Shown in pieces: positions 24,417 through 33,420 of a DNA stretch of 64,000 nt (position 1 is its first letter; every line of letters begins with the position of its first letter). The notes beneath the pieces are model-generated. The model was not told the origin of the DNA. It searched no databases and saw only the letters and a program-made list of their open reading frames with translations. The position numbers and the translations under genes are program-made. Location of the stretch: positions 1,147,368 through 1,211,367 of the forward strand of contig KB722741.1 in NCBI GenBank assembly GCA_000349905.1. The letters are read 5' to 3'. The DNA comes from Volvariella volvacea V23. Its lineage: Eukaryota; Basidiomycota; Agaricomycetes; Agaricales; Pluteaceae.

Positions 24417-25057
24417 ATACTTTTTTGTTTGTGCAGAAGTGCTTGCAATAAAGCATTAACGGTTGGTTCTAGGTTTTGGCTTTCAAGCTTGCTTTCGAAT
24501 ATTGTATCTATATCCCATTAAGTACTTACATCGCATCTATGTTCTAGATTACATATCGAATCAACAGCATTTGCGTAAGAGATCTGCCCTGCTTTCACAC
24601 TCGTTTTCCGATACATGCCGCCCCACACCAACACAAGCATTAAACCCTAATATGGATTTGATTGTTACCCGATGCGTCTACAAGCGACACTTTTGCTATT
24701 GTCCTCGATTCGTCAAGCAACAATTGGCTCGTGTGATCAATACTCATACCGGCAACAAACGCACTCCGCATCACTCAGTGCCCTCTACAAGCGACACTCC
24801 ATTTAAGGGCACTTTTCTGTGGGTGATCATTAATCATTATTCACAAGCTTGGAGCCTCGGTTTGGTGAGGACCTTGTGGCAAACATAGCAGTAACTGACA
24901 AAATAACCCGAATTATGCTGTTCTTATCCTACAAGATGCCGAGAATAAAAGCAATCATGCTCTGACTCGAACACCTTCAACACTCTTTCCAGCTGAATTC
25001 GTACTCGTACACATACTGTAATTTCTCTAACACTCCCCACCCAACAGATTCACCTCG
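24417..25057. other. intergenic, promoter of the 25058 gene
   Basis: No gene seen. A leader intron (GTAATTTCTC to CCAACAG, about 25018-25047) may precede the 25058 start. Confidence 0.4.
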
Positions 25058-25942
25058 ATGAACTTGACACTCGTACAAAACGCTACTGCTAAATCCTATT
25101 CTTCCCTCTCAAGACTCGATGCCACAACCGAAAATCCCTCTTCTCATGACTCGCTGGAAAGCACAGCCCAGAGCGGCTGTCAGACGCGACCCCTTCCCTC
25201 CTCCTCATATCCCCCCAACTTGCGAATCACAGCTGCCCAAGAAGAAGCACCTCCACCCCCAGCGGCGCAATCGACCACAAGTCCAATAACAAATCCTTAC
25301 AACTCCCGACCCGACTCGCTCTCCCTCCACCCTCAGGCCTCCGAACACGGAGACACAAGACAGTGGGAACAACAACTTGAACTCCCTTCTCCCGGGCTCT
25401 CGTGCTACCCACCGCCACCTCCTCCAACTTCCACCTCGGAACACACGCCAGGCCTACTACCATTTGCGAGGTCGAAGCAGGGGTGCATGTGCTCATGTGC
25501 GAGTCATGGTATGGGCACGAGTATGAGGGCAGAAGATGACTCAAGCGAGGTCCGAGTCGCCGACACCGATGCCAGTGGCGGGCCGGGATCAAAGAGTGCC
25601 GGTGAGGATGTACATATGCGTGTAGAGAACGGGGGATGCATGCGATGTCAACATCTCGTGCCGGTGCCAGTGCCAGTGCCAATCCCAGGACACACACGAC
25701 CTGGAATCGGCGAATCAAAGTCGAACTCGAACCCCGGTAACGATGACGGTGACAGCGCTTGTCCTGTCCCTGGGGAATCGACCGCCCATGGCCAGTCCAC
25801 GGGTAGTATGTCGGTGTATGACAGCATCGACTTTGAGAAATTGGAAGAGATGCTGAGTAATGAGGAGTTGGTGCAGTTGTTCGAAAGGTGTGTGGCCGGG
25901 GCAAAAGTTGAGGTGCTCGATGTCCAGGGGAGTTCTTGGTAG
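25058..25942 (+). CDS. Pro/Ser-rich hypothetical protein with short C-terminal helix
   Basis: A single open exon of 294 residues, beginning MNLTLVQNATAKSYSSLS. The first 240 residues are low in complexity: Ser, Pro, Thr and Gly rich, with a Pro run near residue 120, a CMCSCASH motif near 147, and a short repeat of Val-Pro (VPVPVPVPIPG) near 205. The last 40 residues are different: YDSIDFEKLEEMLSNEELVQ followed by LFERCVAGAKVEV, which should form helices. The open antisense frames over it are shadows. It lies tail to tail with the 26347 gene. No family is recognised. It may be a disordered regulator with a helical interaction tail, but that is inference. Confidence 0.55.
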   Translation: MNLTLVQNATAKSYSSLSRLDATTENPSSHDSLESTAQSGCQTRPLPSSSYPPNLRITAAQEEAPPPPAAQSTTSPITNPYNSRPDSLSLHPQASEHGDTRQWEQQLELPSPGLSCYPPPPPPTSTSEHTPGLLPFARSKQGCMCSCASHGMGTSMRAEDDSSEVRVADTDASGGPGSKSAGEDVHMRVENGGCMRCQHLVPVPVPVPIPGHTRPGIGESKSNSNPGNDDGDSACPVPGESTAHGQSTGSMSVYDSIDFEKLEEMLSNEELVQLFERCVAGAKVEVLDVQGSSW

Positions 25943-26346
25943 TCTACACGGTGGGACCCTTCGAGATGTTATATCTCCGTGGATAGAGTGAGCATTTGTA
26001 TCAGTAGGACTTGTACCATGTAGACCGGCATACATATGCCTTGGGAACCTTGCGTAAATGACGCAATCTGTCCCAGCTCGCTTGATTGGTCCTAAAGACC
26101 GGCTAGGCATGGCGCGTTGTTGCTCCTAGGCTATTTATGAAGACTGTGGGTACCGGCATTCAATCTCTCCGAAAAGTCCAGTGCGTATGTTTTCCAGAGA
26201 ATTTATCACTTGGTGGAGGGTCCCCCAATGAGACATCAAGGCGGTCGAAACAAAATTAATAGGTACATGCGTGGACAGAGCTTTTGATAAAAGTACATAC
26301 AACAGTCCATATAGTTCATAAGAGCATCGAGGAAGCAAAACCACGT

Positions 26347-27247
26347 TCAACAAGCCATAATGGTGAAGATGACAGCTGCTCCTATTGCTACAGGTGCTGC
26401 CCAGGCCTTTTGGTTGATCACAGACACATGCGAACCCGCTCTCCTCTCGCGATCGTCCACCCTACCCGGAGCAGACCGATAGACCGCATAGTCATGGGAT
26501 TGAGGAAGCAGCCTGTCATCCCACTCCCATTCCTGAGGCAGAATACACGCCTTCTCGACCTCCTTGCGGTACTTGAGCCTCCACTTCTCTAATGCGTCGG
26601 CACTGGATTCTTCAACATCGTGGCGTTGCCTTAGCGCCTGCTTGATGTCTGCACAGAGACAAGACGTGCATTGAGCCCGAAGGCGTGACGTGAAGGTCGT
26701 GAAATGATGCTGTAGCACGGCGTTGATTGATCGTAGGAGTCGCTGGCGGTGATATCCCCGGGTCGAGGGGTTGGAAAGGTACACGTTGGTCGAAGCGAGA
26801 TCGTCAAATGCGGCTACACGTCGGAGGGAAGCGAGACGCGTTGTTAGCGATTTTGATGATGATTGGGGCGTTGTGGGGTATGGGAGACGTGGACTCACCA
26901 AGTGCCTGTTCTCGAAATAGTCTCATGTGGTAAGAGAACTTGTCGCCGCTGAGTGGATTGGAGGCGGATTCGGTAGTCATCCATGAGTCTACGCGATCGT
27001 GGAAGCGGCTCAGCACTTCATCCATGACTTGTGCTGGTTCTGTGTTGGAGTTGTCATAGCGCTCCTGAATGATAAAAAACGTTGCACAAAGGGATGAGTG
27101 ATGGGGTTTGGAATGTCGATATTGCCACGTAAACGTGAGGCGATAACGATAAGTAGGAATGAGTTGGGTGCTCACCAATGTGACTTCCTTCTCTCGTGCA
27201 AACCCATCGCTCGATAGTGTAGTGGCCTGCAAGCCGTTGGGGTTCAT
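26347..27247 (-). CDS. hypothetical helical protein with C-terminal hydrophobic anchor
   Basis: Three exons on the minus strand are joined at VTL|ERYDN and EQAL|AFDD, with good GTGAGC/GTGAGT donors. The start is MNPNGLQATTLSSDGFAREK. The middle is a helical region (EVLSRFHDRVDSWM, then KFSYHMRLFREQAL and HRQRLLRSINAVLQHHFTTF), and several cysteines occur in RAQCTSCLCADIKQ. After KEVEKACILPQEWEWDDRLL the chain ends in a hydrophobic stretch AAPVAIGAAVIFTIMAC directly at the stop. This looks like a tail anchor, placing the protein on an intracellular membrane. I compared it by eye with Sey1/atlastin-type GTPases but found no convincing match; there is no GTPase motif. Family unknown. Confidence 0.55.
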
Positions 27248-28501
27248 GCTTGTCGACGTATGCTCGATTATCGTGGTGCGATGTCAACAAAAGGAAGGAA
27301 GTGGTGATAACAGTAGGAATGACGGAAAAACTTAGGCAGAAGGAACTGTCGAGGCTTTAAGAGCTTTCGGGGGTTCAAGAATAGAGGCATAGTGCCCAAT
27401 TCGGACGACATGTTGCCTCCTCTCATCACATGGCAGATATCTAACAGTCGAAATTGCCAGGTCATGGATGTCAAAGACGAGAAATACAAGGGGTAGAGGG
27501 TTGGTAAGCCATGTTCAGGAGGAAGGCCTGGGGCGTGCGCTAAGCGAGATAAGCGAGGCATTGACAAGTGACTTGACAGGCTGGGGAGGGGATGCCGACC
27601 AACCGAGCAGAAGTACCCCGGGAAGCGGCCGCGAAGTGAAAGTGCACTCGAAAATAGTTCTGAGAACGCGTCTGTGGGAGAGACGGTAGTTGGCTTGGTC
27701 AGCGGTTGGGTTCAGGCGAAGGGGGAGCGCGTGCACTCTAATTGCCGGATAGACTGATTAGTGCATTGCAAGGGTAACTCACTGGAAGGACGTCCACGGG
27801 TAGTCGGGGGCAATCAAGTAAGGAGAACCATAGGGCAAAAGGCGTTTGCTTGCCCTCCTATTCCTGTCCTCGATTGGTGCAATGGGGGCATTTGAGTTTC
27901 TGATTCCCCGCCATACCTCGTTCTCTGAATAGTTAGAGAGAACTGGTGGACCAGTGGTCGCGGTTCATGCATTCATGCATGAGTCCTTGGCGTGGGTGAG
28001 CGTGTTTGAAGGGTGTAAAAGCCTGCCCTAAATCATTGCCAAGCCATACTCAGCGATCGCGCTCACTGAGAATTGGGTCTGTGGTACTGCGAGTGCTGCA
28101 GCGCCAAAGTCTGCGTCTTATCGCAGATGTACTGCTATGCTTCTGGAGACTTGGAAGTAAGACTTCACGAAAAGAATTAGTAAACAGATCTAGAAAACTC
28201 TGCAATGATATTGGCAAGTACAACTTGCTGCTGAGTTTCGTCTTGTTCTCGTCCACCTTGTGCCGCGCTCAAGCTTCATTCCGAGATGCCCTCGGGCGGT
28301 GATTGCGATCGCACCGCATGCAAGCACTTATAAACCCCATACTTCGCCTGTGTGGACGCGTCGCAGTGCACTCTCATTGTCCTGAACTGAATTGAAAGGT
28401 GCGTCGTCGTTTGTGGCTAAAGCAAATGGAGCATTAATCCTCCTAATTATGTGATGCTGGAAAATGCTAATAGTTTCCGCCTTAACGCCCACCACAAAGA
28501 T
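27248..28501. other. intergenic, upstream of F-box B
   Basis: The second half, from about 27830, is the 5' flank of the tandem unit and is alignable with 30510-31130 ahead of F-box C. The first half has no supportable gene. Confidence 0.5.
28288..28317 (+). promoter_or_regulatory. conserved promoter element of F-box B with palindrome
   Basis: A 30-nt block with the core GCGGTGATTGCGATCGCACC is identical at 30945-30974 ahead of F-box C. It contains the palindrome TGCGATCGCA and flanking GCGGTG / CACCGC arms. A TATAAA (28329-28334) follows after 11 nt, with the same spacing in both copies. This may be a transcription factor site next to the TATA box. Confidence 0.5.
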
Positions 28502-30211
28502 ATGACGCCCACTGACTCGGAGTCGAATCTAGGTCTTGGTGAACAACTGAGACAACTGGGTGGGGATATTGAAGCTATACGATGCAAGATTGACGAGGAG
28601 ATCGCACGTTTAGAATGCCGACTTCTTCAACTTCGACGGCATCGCAATTCCCTGGTTCCTATCAATCAACTTCCTACAGAGATTCTCTTACGCGTCATGA
28701 GGAATCTACCCCCAGCTGCACTATCACCCCCCACTTGGGTAAAAGCTCCACACGCATGGATACGATTCACGCGTGTCTGCCATCAGTGGCGAACATTATC
28801 ATTGAATGATCCCATCCTCTGGACGAATTTACACATACCTAGCATGCTCCCGTCATTTGTCGAAGCATGTATCTATCGTTCCCGCGGCGCTTCTCTCTCC
28901 ATAACCATCCACGGATACCTCAGAAATCCGAATAGCCAGCTCATCGAGACACTCCTTAGGTCGGTAGATGTGACTCGTCGCGTTACGAATTTCCACGTCA
29001 TGGAATATTCAACTGCATGGGTCAATGAATTACAAGGACTGCTCCTTTCGACTTCTCCGTTGCAGCAATTGACATTGCACAATCGCACTGCGGAGCACAA
29101 AAACTCCGGGCAGACTTTGAGCCTACAATACCTCGACCTCAACTCACGCCGTTTTGACACCGCGTTCATCTCTCAATCTCTCGTCACGCTCAAACTCCGA
29201 GATCTAGTGATGGAGAGCGTTCCCTCCACATCAGGTTTCTACAAGACACTGTTATCATTGACGAACCTCCGTCACCTCATGCTGAACAGTGTTCTGGGAA
29301 AGATGGCGATGAAATGGCAATTACCTTTTTCCACACCCAGTGGTTCCATCCCGTCCCTGCAGACGCTCGAGCTCGTCGACGAGCCTGAGAATGAATGCAC
29401 AAGGTTCCTTTCTTACATTGCCTTTCCACATCTTGCTCAACTATATGTTTACTTTAACGGGAAGCCAACATCTTTATCATCTCTTAACAAGGAATTGGTC
29501 AATACTTGGACCAGCACTCGGCTCCTCGAAAATGACAATAACCGTAAAACTCCAAGATTTAATCTAACAGTAGCTAATACAGGTAACATTTTCGAGTTTT
29601 ATCGCTATGATTTTCCAGGTGAAGTAACGACTCGGATTAAATGGAGTTCGGGTATAGGACCGGTCATCAATCTACTTGCGACATTCCCGCAGGACAAGTT
29701 GTACAGGATTGAGGCGGTGTGGCATTCTTCCTCCAAGGAAGACTTTTTGACCTTTTCATCACAACTGTCGAAGCTTCCTTCCCTAAATACACTCTTTCTT
29801 ACCAGTTGGAGCTTTCCCTGGCAGTATTCCACCTTCCTCGAGTCTGCTATTCCCTCCTGCGATTGTCTTCAATATGTGGACCAACCATCAACTACGCCAG
29901 TTACCCTCAATCCATCCGGCATAGCTTGTTTCTCCTGCCAGGAATTTTCCTTGTCGTTCTTCCCCAGTTTGCGTGCATTGTCATTTTACAAAGCGGAGAA
30001 TATCATGAATGTGGACCAACAGCTGTTGCGGAATTTTCTAGCTCATCGCACCGCATGTGGTCGACCCATAGATTGGGTAAACATCTATTGTACAAATGAC
30101 CTAGAGATACCAGAAGTGCAGGTGGTAGTCCAGCAGTTTAAGGATATGGGTAAAGAACTTAGACGTACTGATGGACAAAGTACATTTATTTGGGTGGTAA
30201 AGCATTCATAG
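28502..30211 (+). CDS. F-box/LRR-like protein B
   Basis: A single exon of 569 residues, read from the ATG that aligns with the start of F-box C (ATGACGCC). An in-frame ATG 48 nt upstream is possible but has no counterpart in copy C. After an N-terminal coiled coil (EEIARLECRLLQLRRHRNSL, about residues 40-60) comes the F-box PINQLPTEILLRVMRNLPP and the typical continuation AWIRFTRVCHQWRTLSLNDP. The rest is an irregular leucine-rich fold (LRHLMLNSVLGKM, LQTLELVDEPENEC). The architecture coiled coil plus F-box is widespread in agarics and suggests an SCF substrate adaptor. It forms a tandem pair with C. The C-terminal part is nearly identical to C while the rest is more diverged. Confidence 0.85.
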   Translation: MTPTDSESNLGLGEQLRQLGGDIEAIRCKIDEEIARLECRLLQLRRHRNSLVPINQLPTEILLRVMRNLPPAALSPPTWVKAPHAWIRFTRVCHQWRTLSLNDPILWTNLHIPSMLPSFVEACIYRSRGASLSITIHGYLRNPNSQLIETLLRSVDVTRRVTNFHVMEYSTAWVNELQGLLLSTSPLQQLTLHNRTAEHKNSGQTLSLQYLDLNSRRFDTAFISQSLVTLKLRDLVMESVPSTSGFYKTLLSLTNLRHLMLNSVLGKMAMKWQLPFSTPSGSIPSLQTLELVDEPENECTRFLSYIAFPHLAQLYVYFNGKPTSLSSLNKELVNTWTSTRLLENDNNRKTPRFNLTVANTGNIFEFYRYDFPGEVTTRIKWSSGIGPVINLLATFPQDKLYRIEAVWHSSSKEDFLTFSSQLSKLPSLNTLFLTSWSFPWQYSTFLESAIPSCDCLQYVDQPSTTPVTLNPSGIACFSCQEFSLSFFPSLRALSFYKAENIMNVDQQLLRNFLAHRTACGRPIDWVNIYCTNDLEIPEVQVVVQQFKDMGKELRRTDGQSTFIWVVKHS

Positions 30212-31130
30212 TCGATTCTCCTGTTTGTTCTTCCTTTTCACTTTTTGTACAATAGCTGGCTCTATCTGTGTTCAAATATACCATAGCGCACTATGTATTT
30301 CGTGTACTCTACCGGATTAAAATACAGAGAACTAAAATGAGATTAAAATTCACTTGCTGACGTACGAACCGCCTTGCATCCATTTGTGTGGGTGGCATAC
30401 TATTACCCAATGCGTATCACGTAGCGCAAAACACTCTTTTCATACTCTCCTAAAGGCACAATCTTATTTCTTATTTGATTAGATTTTAGACATAGCCGGA
30501 TCCCCAGAAGTTGAGGGAGATCTATAGGGCAAAAGGCATTTGCACATGTCCTCCGATTCCTGTCCTCTGTTGCACGAGGGGGACATTCAAGTTCCTGACG
30601 CTCTACCTTACCTTCCCCTCTGGATACCCAGAGAAAATTGGTGGACCAGTGGTCGCAATCAGCTGGACAAGGTAAAAGCCTGTTCTAATCATCGCCAAGC
30701 CATACACAGCAATTCCAGCCAAGCCGCGCTCACTGTGAATTGAGTCCGAGTCCGTAGTGCTGCGGGTCTAAGCACTGCTGCAGCGTAAAATTCTGCATTG
30801 TCTCATCACAGACGACTTCACACAAAGAATTAGGCTTCAGCAAATAAGTCCAGAAAACTCTGCATTAATAGAGGTGATTCCAATTCGCTGCTGAGTTGTT
30901 CGTTCTCATTCACCTTGTGCCGAGGTCAACCTTCCGTCCGGGATGCCCTCGGGCGGTGATTGCGATCGCACCGCGTGCAAACACTTATAAATTTCATACT
31001 TCGTCTGCGTGGACGCGTTGTAGTGCACTCTCGTTGTCCTTTTTGGTTCAAGCAAGCGGACATTAATCCTCCACATTATGTGATGCTGGCGAATACTAAC
31101 AGCCTCCACCCTAACTCCCACTTTTAAGAT
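30212..31130. other. spacer between tandem F-box genes B and C
   Basis: Holds the 3' flank of B and the duplicated 5' flank of C, including the 30-nt element at 30945-30974 and TATAAA at 30986-30991. Nothing coding. Confidence 0.6.
30945..30974 (+). promoter_or_regulatory. conserved promoter element of F-box C with palindrome
   Basis: Same 30-nt block as at 28288-28317, without a mismatch, although the flanking promoter sequence has diverged. The palindrome TGCGATCGCA lies within it. TATAAA follows at 30986. Confidence 0.5.
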
Positions 31131-32837
31131 ATGACGCCCATCAAACCAAAACTAGAACTTTGTGCTTGTGAAGGGCTAGGACAACTGAATGAAGATATCG
31201 AAGCCAGACGGACAAAGATTGATGAAGAGATTATCCGTTTAGAGAGCCAACTTCTTCAACTTCGGCGGCATCGCAATTCACTAGCCCCCATTAACCAACT
31301 GCCTACAGAGATTCTCTTGCACATCATGAGGAATTTGCCCCCAGATGCACTATCACCCTCCGCTTGGTCACTAACGCCACACGTTTGGATCCAATTCACA
31401 CATGTCTGCCATCACTGGCGAGCATTATCCTTGGACGATCCATCCCTCTGGACCAATCTTCGTATACCCAGTATGCGCCCCTCATTGCTCGAAGCATGTA
31501 TACATCGTTCACAAGGCGCTCCTCTCTCCATAACCGTCGATGAATACCACCGACCTACCCATCTCCACCTCACGGAGATACTCCGTAGGTCGACGGATGT
31601 GACCGCACGCGTTGCGAATTTCCATATCATGAATTACCCAGCTCCATGGGAAGATGAATTGGAAGGATTACTCCTTTCGATTTCTCCATTGGAGCAACTG
31701 ACACTGCACAATCGCGCTTTCCAGCACAAAACCTGCAGGCGGACTTTGAGCCTTCGATATCTCCACCTCGCATCATGCCACTTCGACACTGCGTTCATAT
31801 ATCAGTCTCTTTTCACGCTTAAACTCCAGGATCTCGTGGTGGAGAGTCTTCCGTCGACACCAGACTTCTACAAGACGCTATTATCATTGACAAATCTACG
31901 TCACCTCGTGCTGAACAATGTTCTGGGAAAGATGGCGACGAAATGGGAATTATCTTTTTCAACGCCCCGTGGTTCCCTTCTATCCCTACAGACGCTTGAG
32001 CTCGTTGACGAGCCCGAGAATGAATGCGCAGGGATCCTTTCTCAAATCTCCTTCCCACATTTAACTCAGCTCTATGTCTACTTTAACAAGGAGCCAACGT
32101 CTTTATCCTTACTCAACACGGAATTGGTCAACACTTGGACCAGCACTAGGCTTCTCGGAAATAGCAATCCTTATAAAACGTCAAGATTTAGTCTAACGGT
32201 AGCAAATTCAGGAAACATTTTCGATTTTTATTGCTACGGTTTCCCAGGTGAAGTAACGACTCGGATTAAATGGAGTTCGGGTACAGAACCGGTTACCAGT
32301 CTACTTGCGACATTCCCGCGGGACAAGGTGTACACAGTCGAGGTGGTCTGGGATTCTCCTTCCGAGGACTTTTTGATCCTTTCAGCTTATCTGTCGGAGC
32401 TTCCTTTCCTAAAGATGCTCTTTATCACCAATTGGAACTTTCCCTGGTTCTATTCCCCCTTCCTCGAGTCCGGTCTTCCCTCTTGCGATTGTCTTCAACA
32501 TATGGACCAACCATCAACTACGCCAGTTACCCTCAATCCATCCGGCATAGCTTGTTTCTCCTGCCAGGAATTTTCCTTGTCGTTCTTCCCCAGTTTGCGT
32601 GCATTGGGGTTTTATAAAGCGGAGGATATCATGAATGTAGACCAACAGCTGTTGCGGAATTTTCTAGCTCATCGCACCGCATGTGGTCGACCTATAAATT
32701 GGGTAAATATCTATTGTACGAATAACCTGGAGATACCAGAGGTGCAGGTGGTAGTCCAGCGGTTTCAGGATATGGGTAGAGAATTTACGCGTGCTGATGG
32801 GCAGAGTACATCAATTTTGATTATAAAGAGCTCGTAA
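31131..32837 (+). CDS. F-box/LRR-like protein C
   Basis: A single exon of 568 residues, starting MTPIKPKLELCACEGLGQLN. The coiled coil (KIDEEIIRLESQLLQLRRHR), the F-box (PINQLPTEILLHIMRNLPP) and the segment WIQFTHVCHHWRALSLDDP match gene B. LRR-like stretches include LRHLVLNNVLGKM and LQTLELVDEPENEC. A stop (TTTTAA) lies in frame just upstream, which fixes the start at the first ATG. It is presumed to act as an SCF substrate adaptor. Between 32503 and 32606 it is identical to B at the DNA level, including synonymous sites. It is intact. Confidence 0.85.
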   Translation: MTPIKPKLELCACEGLGQLNEDIEARRTKIDEEIIRLESQLLQLRRHRNSLAPINQLPTEILLHIMRNLPPDALSPSAWSLTPHVWIQFTHVCHHWRALSLDDPSLWTNLRIPSMRPSLLEACIHRSQGAPLSITVDEYHRPTHLHLTEILRRSTDVTARVANFHIMNYPAPWEDELEGLLLSISPLEQLTLHNRAFQHKTCRRTLSLRYLHLASCHFDTAFIYQSLFTLKLQDLVVESLPSTPDFYKTLLSLTNLRHLVLNNVLGKMATKWELSFSTPRGSLLSLQTLELVDEPENECAGILSQISFPHLTQLYVYFNKEPTSLSLLNTELVNTWTSTRLLGNSNPYKTSRFSLTVANSGNIFDFYCYGFPGEVTTRIKWSSGTEPVTSLLATFPRDKVYTVEVVWDSPSEDFLILSAYLSELPFLKMLFITNWNFPWFYSPFLESGLPSCDCLQHMDQPSTTPVTLNPSGIACFSCQEFSLSFFPSLRALGFYKAEDIMNVDQQLLRNFLAHRTACGRPINWVNIYCTNNLEIPEVQVVVQRFQDMGREFTRADGQSTSILIIKSS

Positions 32838-33420
32838 TATCGAATGTCAATTCTCCTGTTCATCTTTTCATTTTTTCGTGTAATAGATTCTGCGCACCTA
32901 CCGGATTAAAGTAAAGAGAACCAAAATTGAATTTAAAATCACCTGCTGACGTCCGAGTCGCATAGTTCGTTTGGGTGGCGTGTCACCCCATGCAGAGGAG
33001 CTTAGCACGTAGCGCAAAGCACCCTTCTCGTATCCTCCCAAAGGCGCTACCCTAATTCTTATTTGATTGACATATCCTGATCCCCGTAAGCTGGCCACTT
33101 ACGGGGAGCACTGCCATTCCACCTCGTCTTCAAACATGGCTGCGTTTTTGCGTTCTTATCCAACGGTTCCAACAAAGCGCGGGGACCGGCGGCAAGGCTA
33201 TCCAGAGCACGTGACATTCCCGATCCGGAATCGGGATACTGCCTGCATCGCCACACTACCAACTGCGGCCGAGTTTGCGTGTTTACCACTTTACTCCTCC
33301 CAACCTGTTCACCCAGAAACTCGCTCCATAACGCGTCAACTCGTATTCGTACTAGGTGAGCTCTCTCTTGGGCGTCTCTAGTCCACGACTCTGATGACGA
33401 ATGCACCTCAGGGACATCAA
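32838..33420. other. intergenic, 3' flank of F-box C and leader of the Abp1-like gene
   Basis: The first 240 nt belong to the duplicated F-box unit. A possible leader intron (GTGAGCTCTC to GTCTCTAG, about 33356-33380) lies just ahead of the Abp1-like start. Another in-frame ATG at 33394 would add 9 residues. Confidence 0.5.

Larger units (their letters stand above)
27830..33080 (+). repeat. tandem duplication of an F-box gene with both flanks
   Basis: Two units, about 27830-30500 and 30510-33080, each of roughly 2.65 kb. Each holds an upstream region, one F-box gene and a downstream region. Shared flanking text includes AGGGCAAAAGGC near the start, GGTGGACCAGTGGTCGC, the 30-nt promoter element, and ACCGGATTAAA after the stop codons. 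The two coding sequences are the same length to within one residue. Confidence 0.85.

Noticed and set aside
25227..25904. 225-codon minus-strand ORF
   Set aside because: It is antisense to the 25058 gene, without start context or introns; the plus frame has a longer ORF with an ATG and a C/A-rich leader.
26804..27290. Sey1/atlastin-type GTPase identity for the 26347 gene
   Set aside because: No G1-G4 motifs and only a vague similarity of helical segments; left as unknown.
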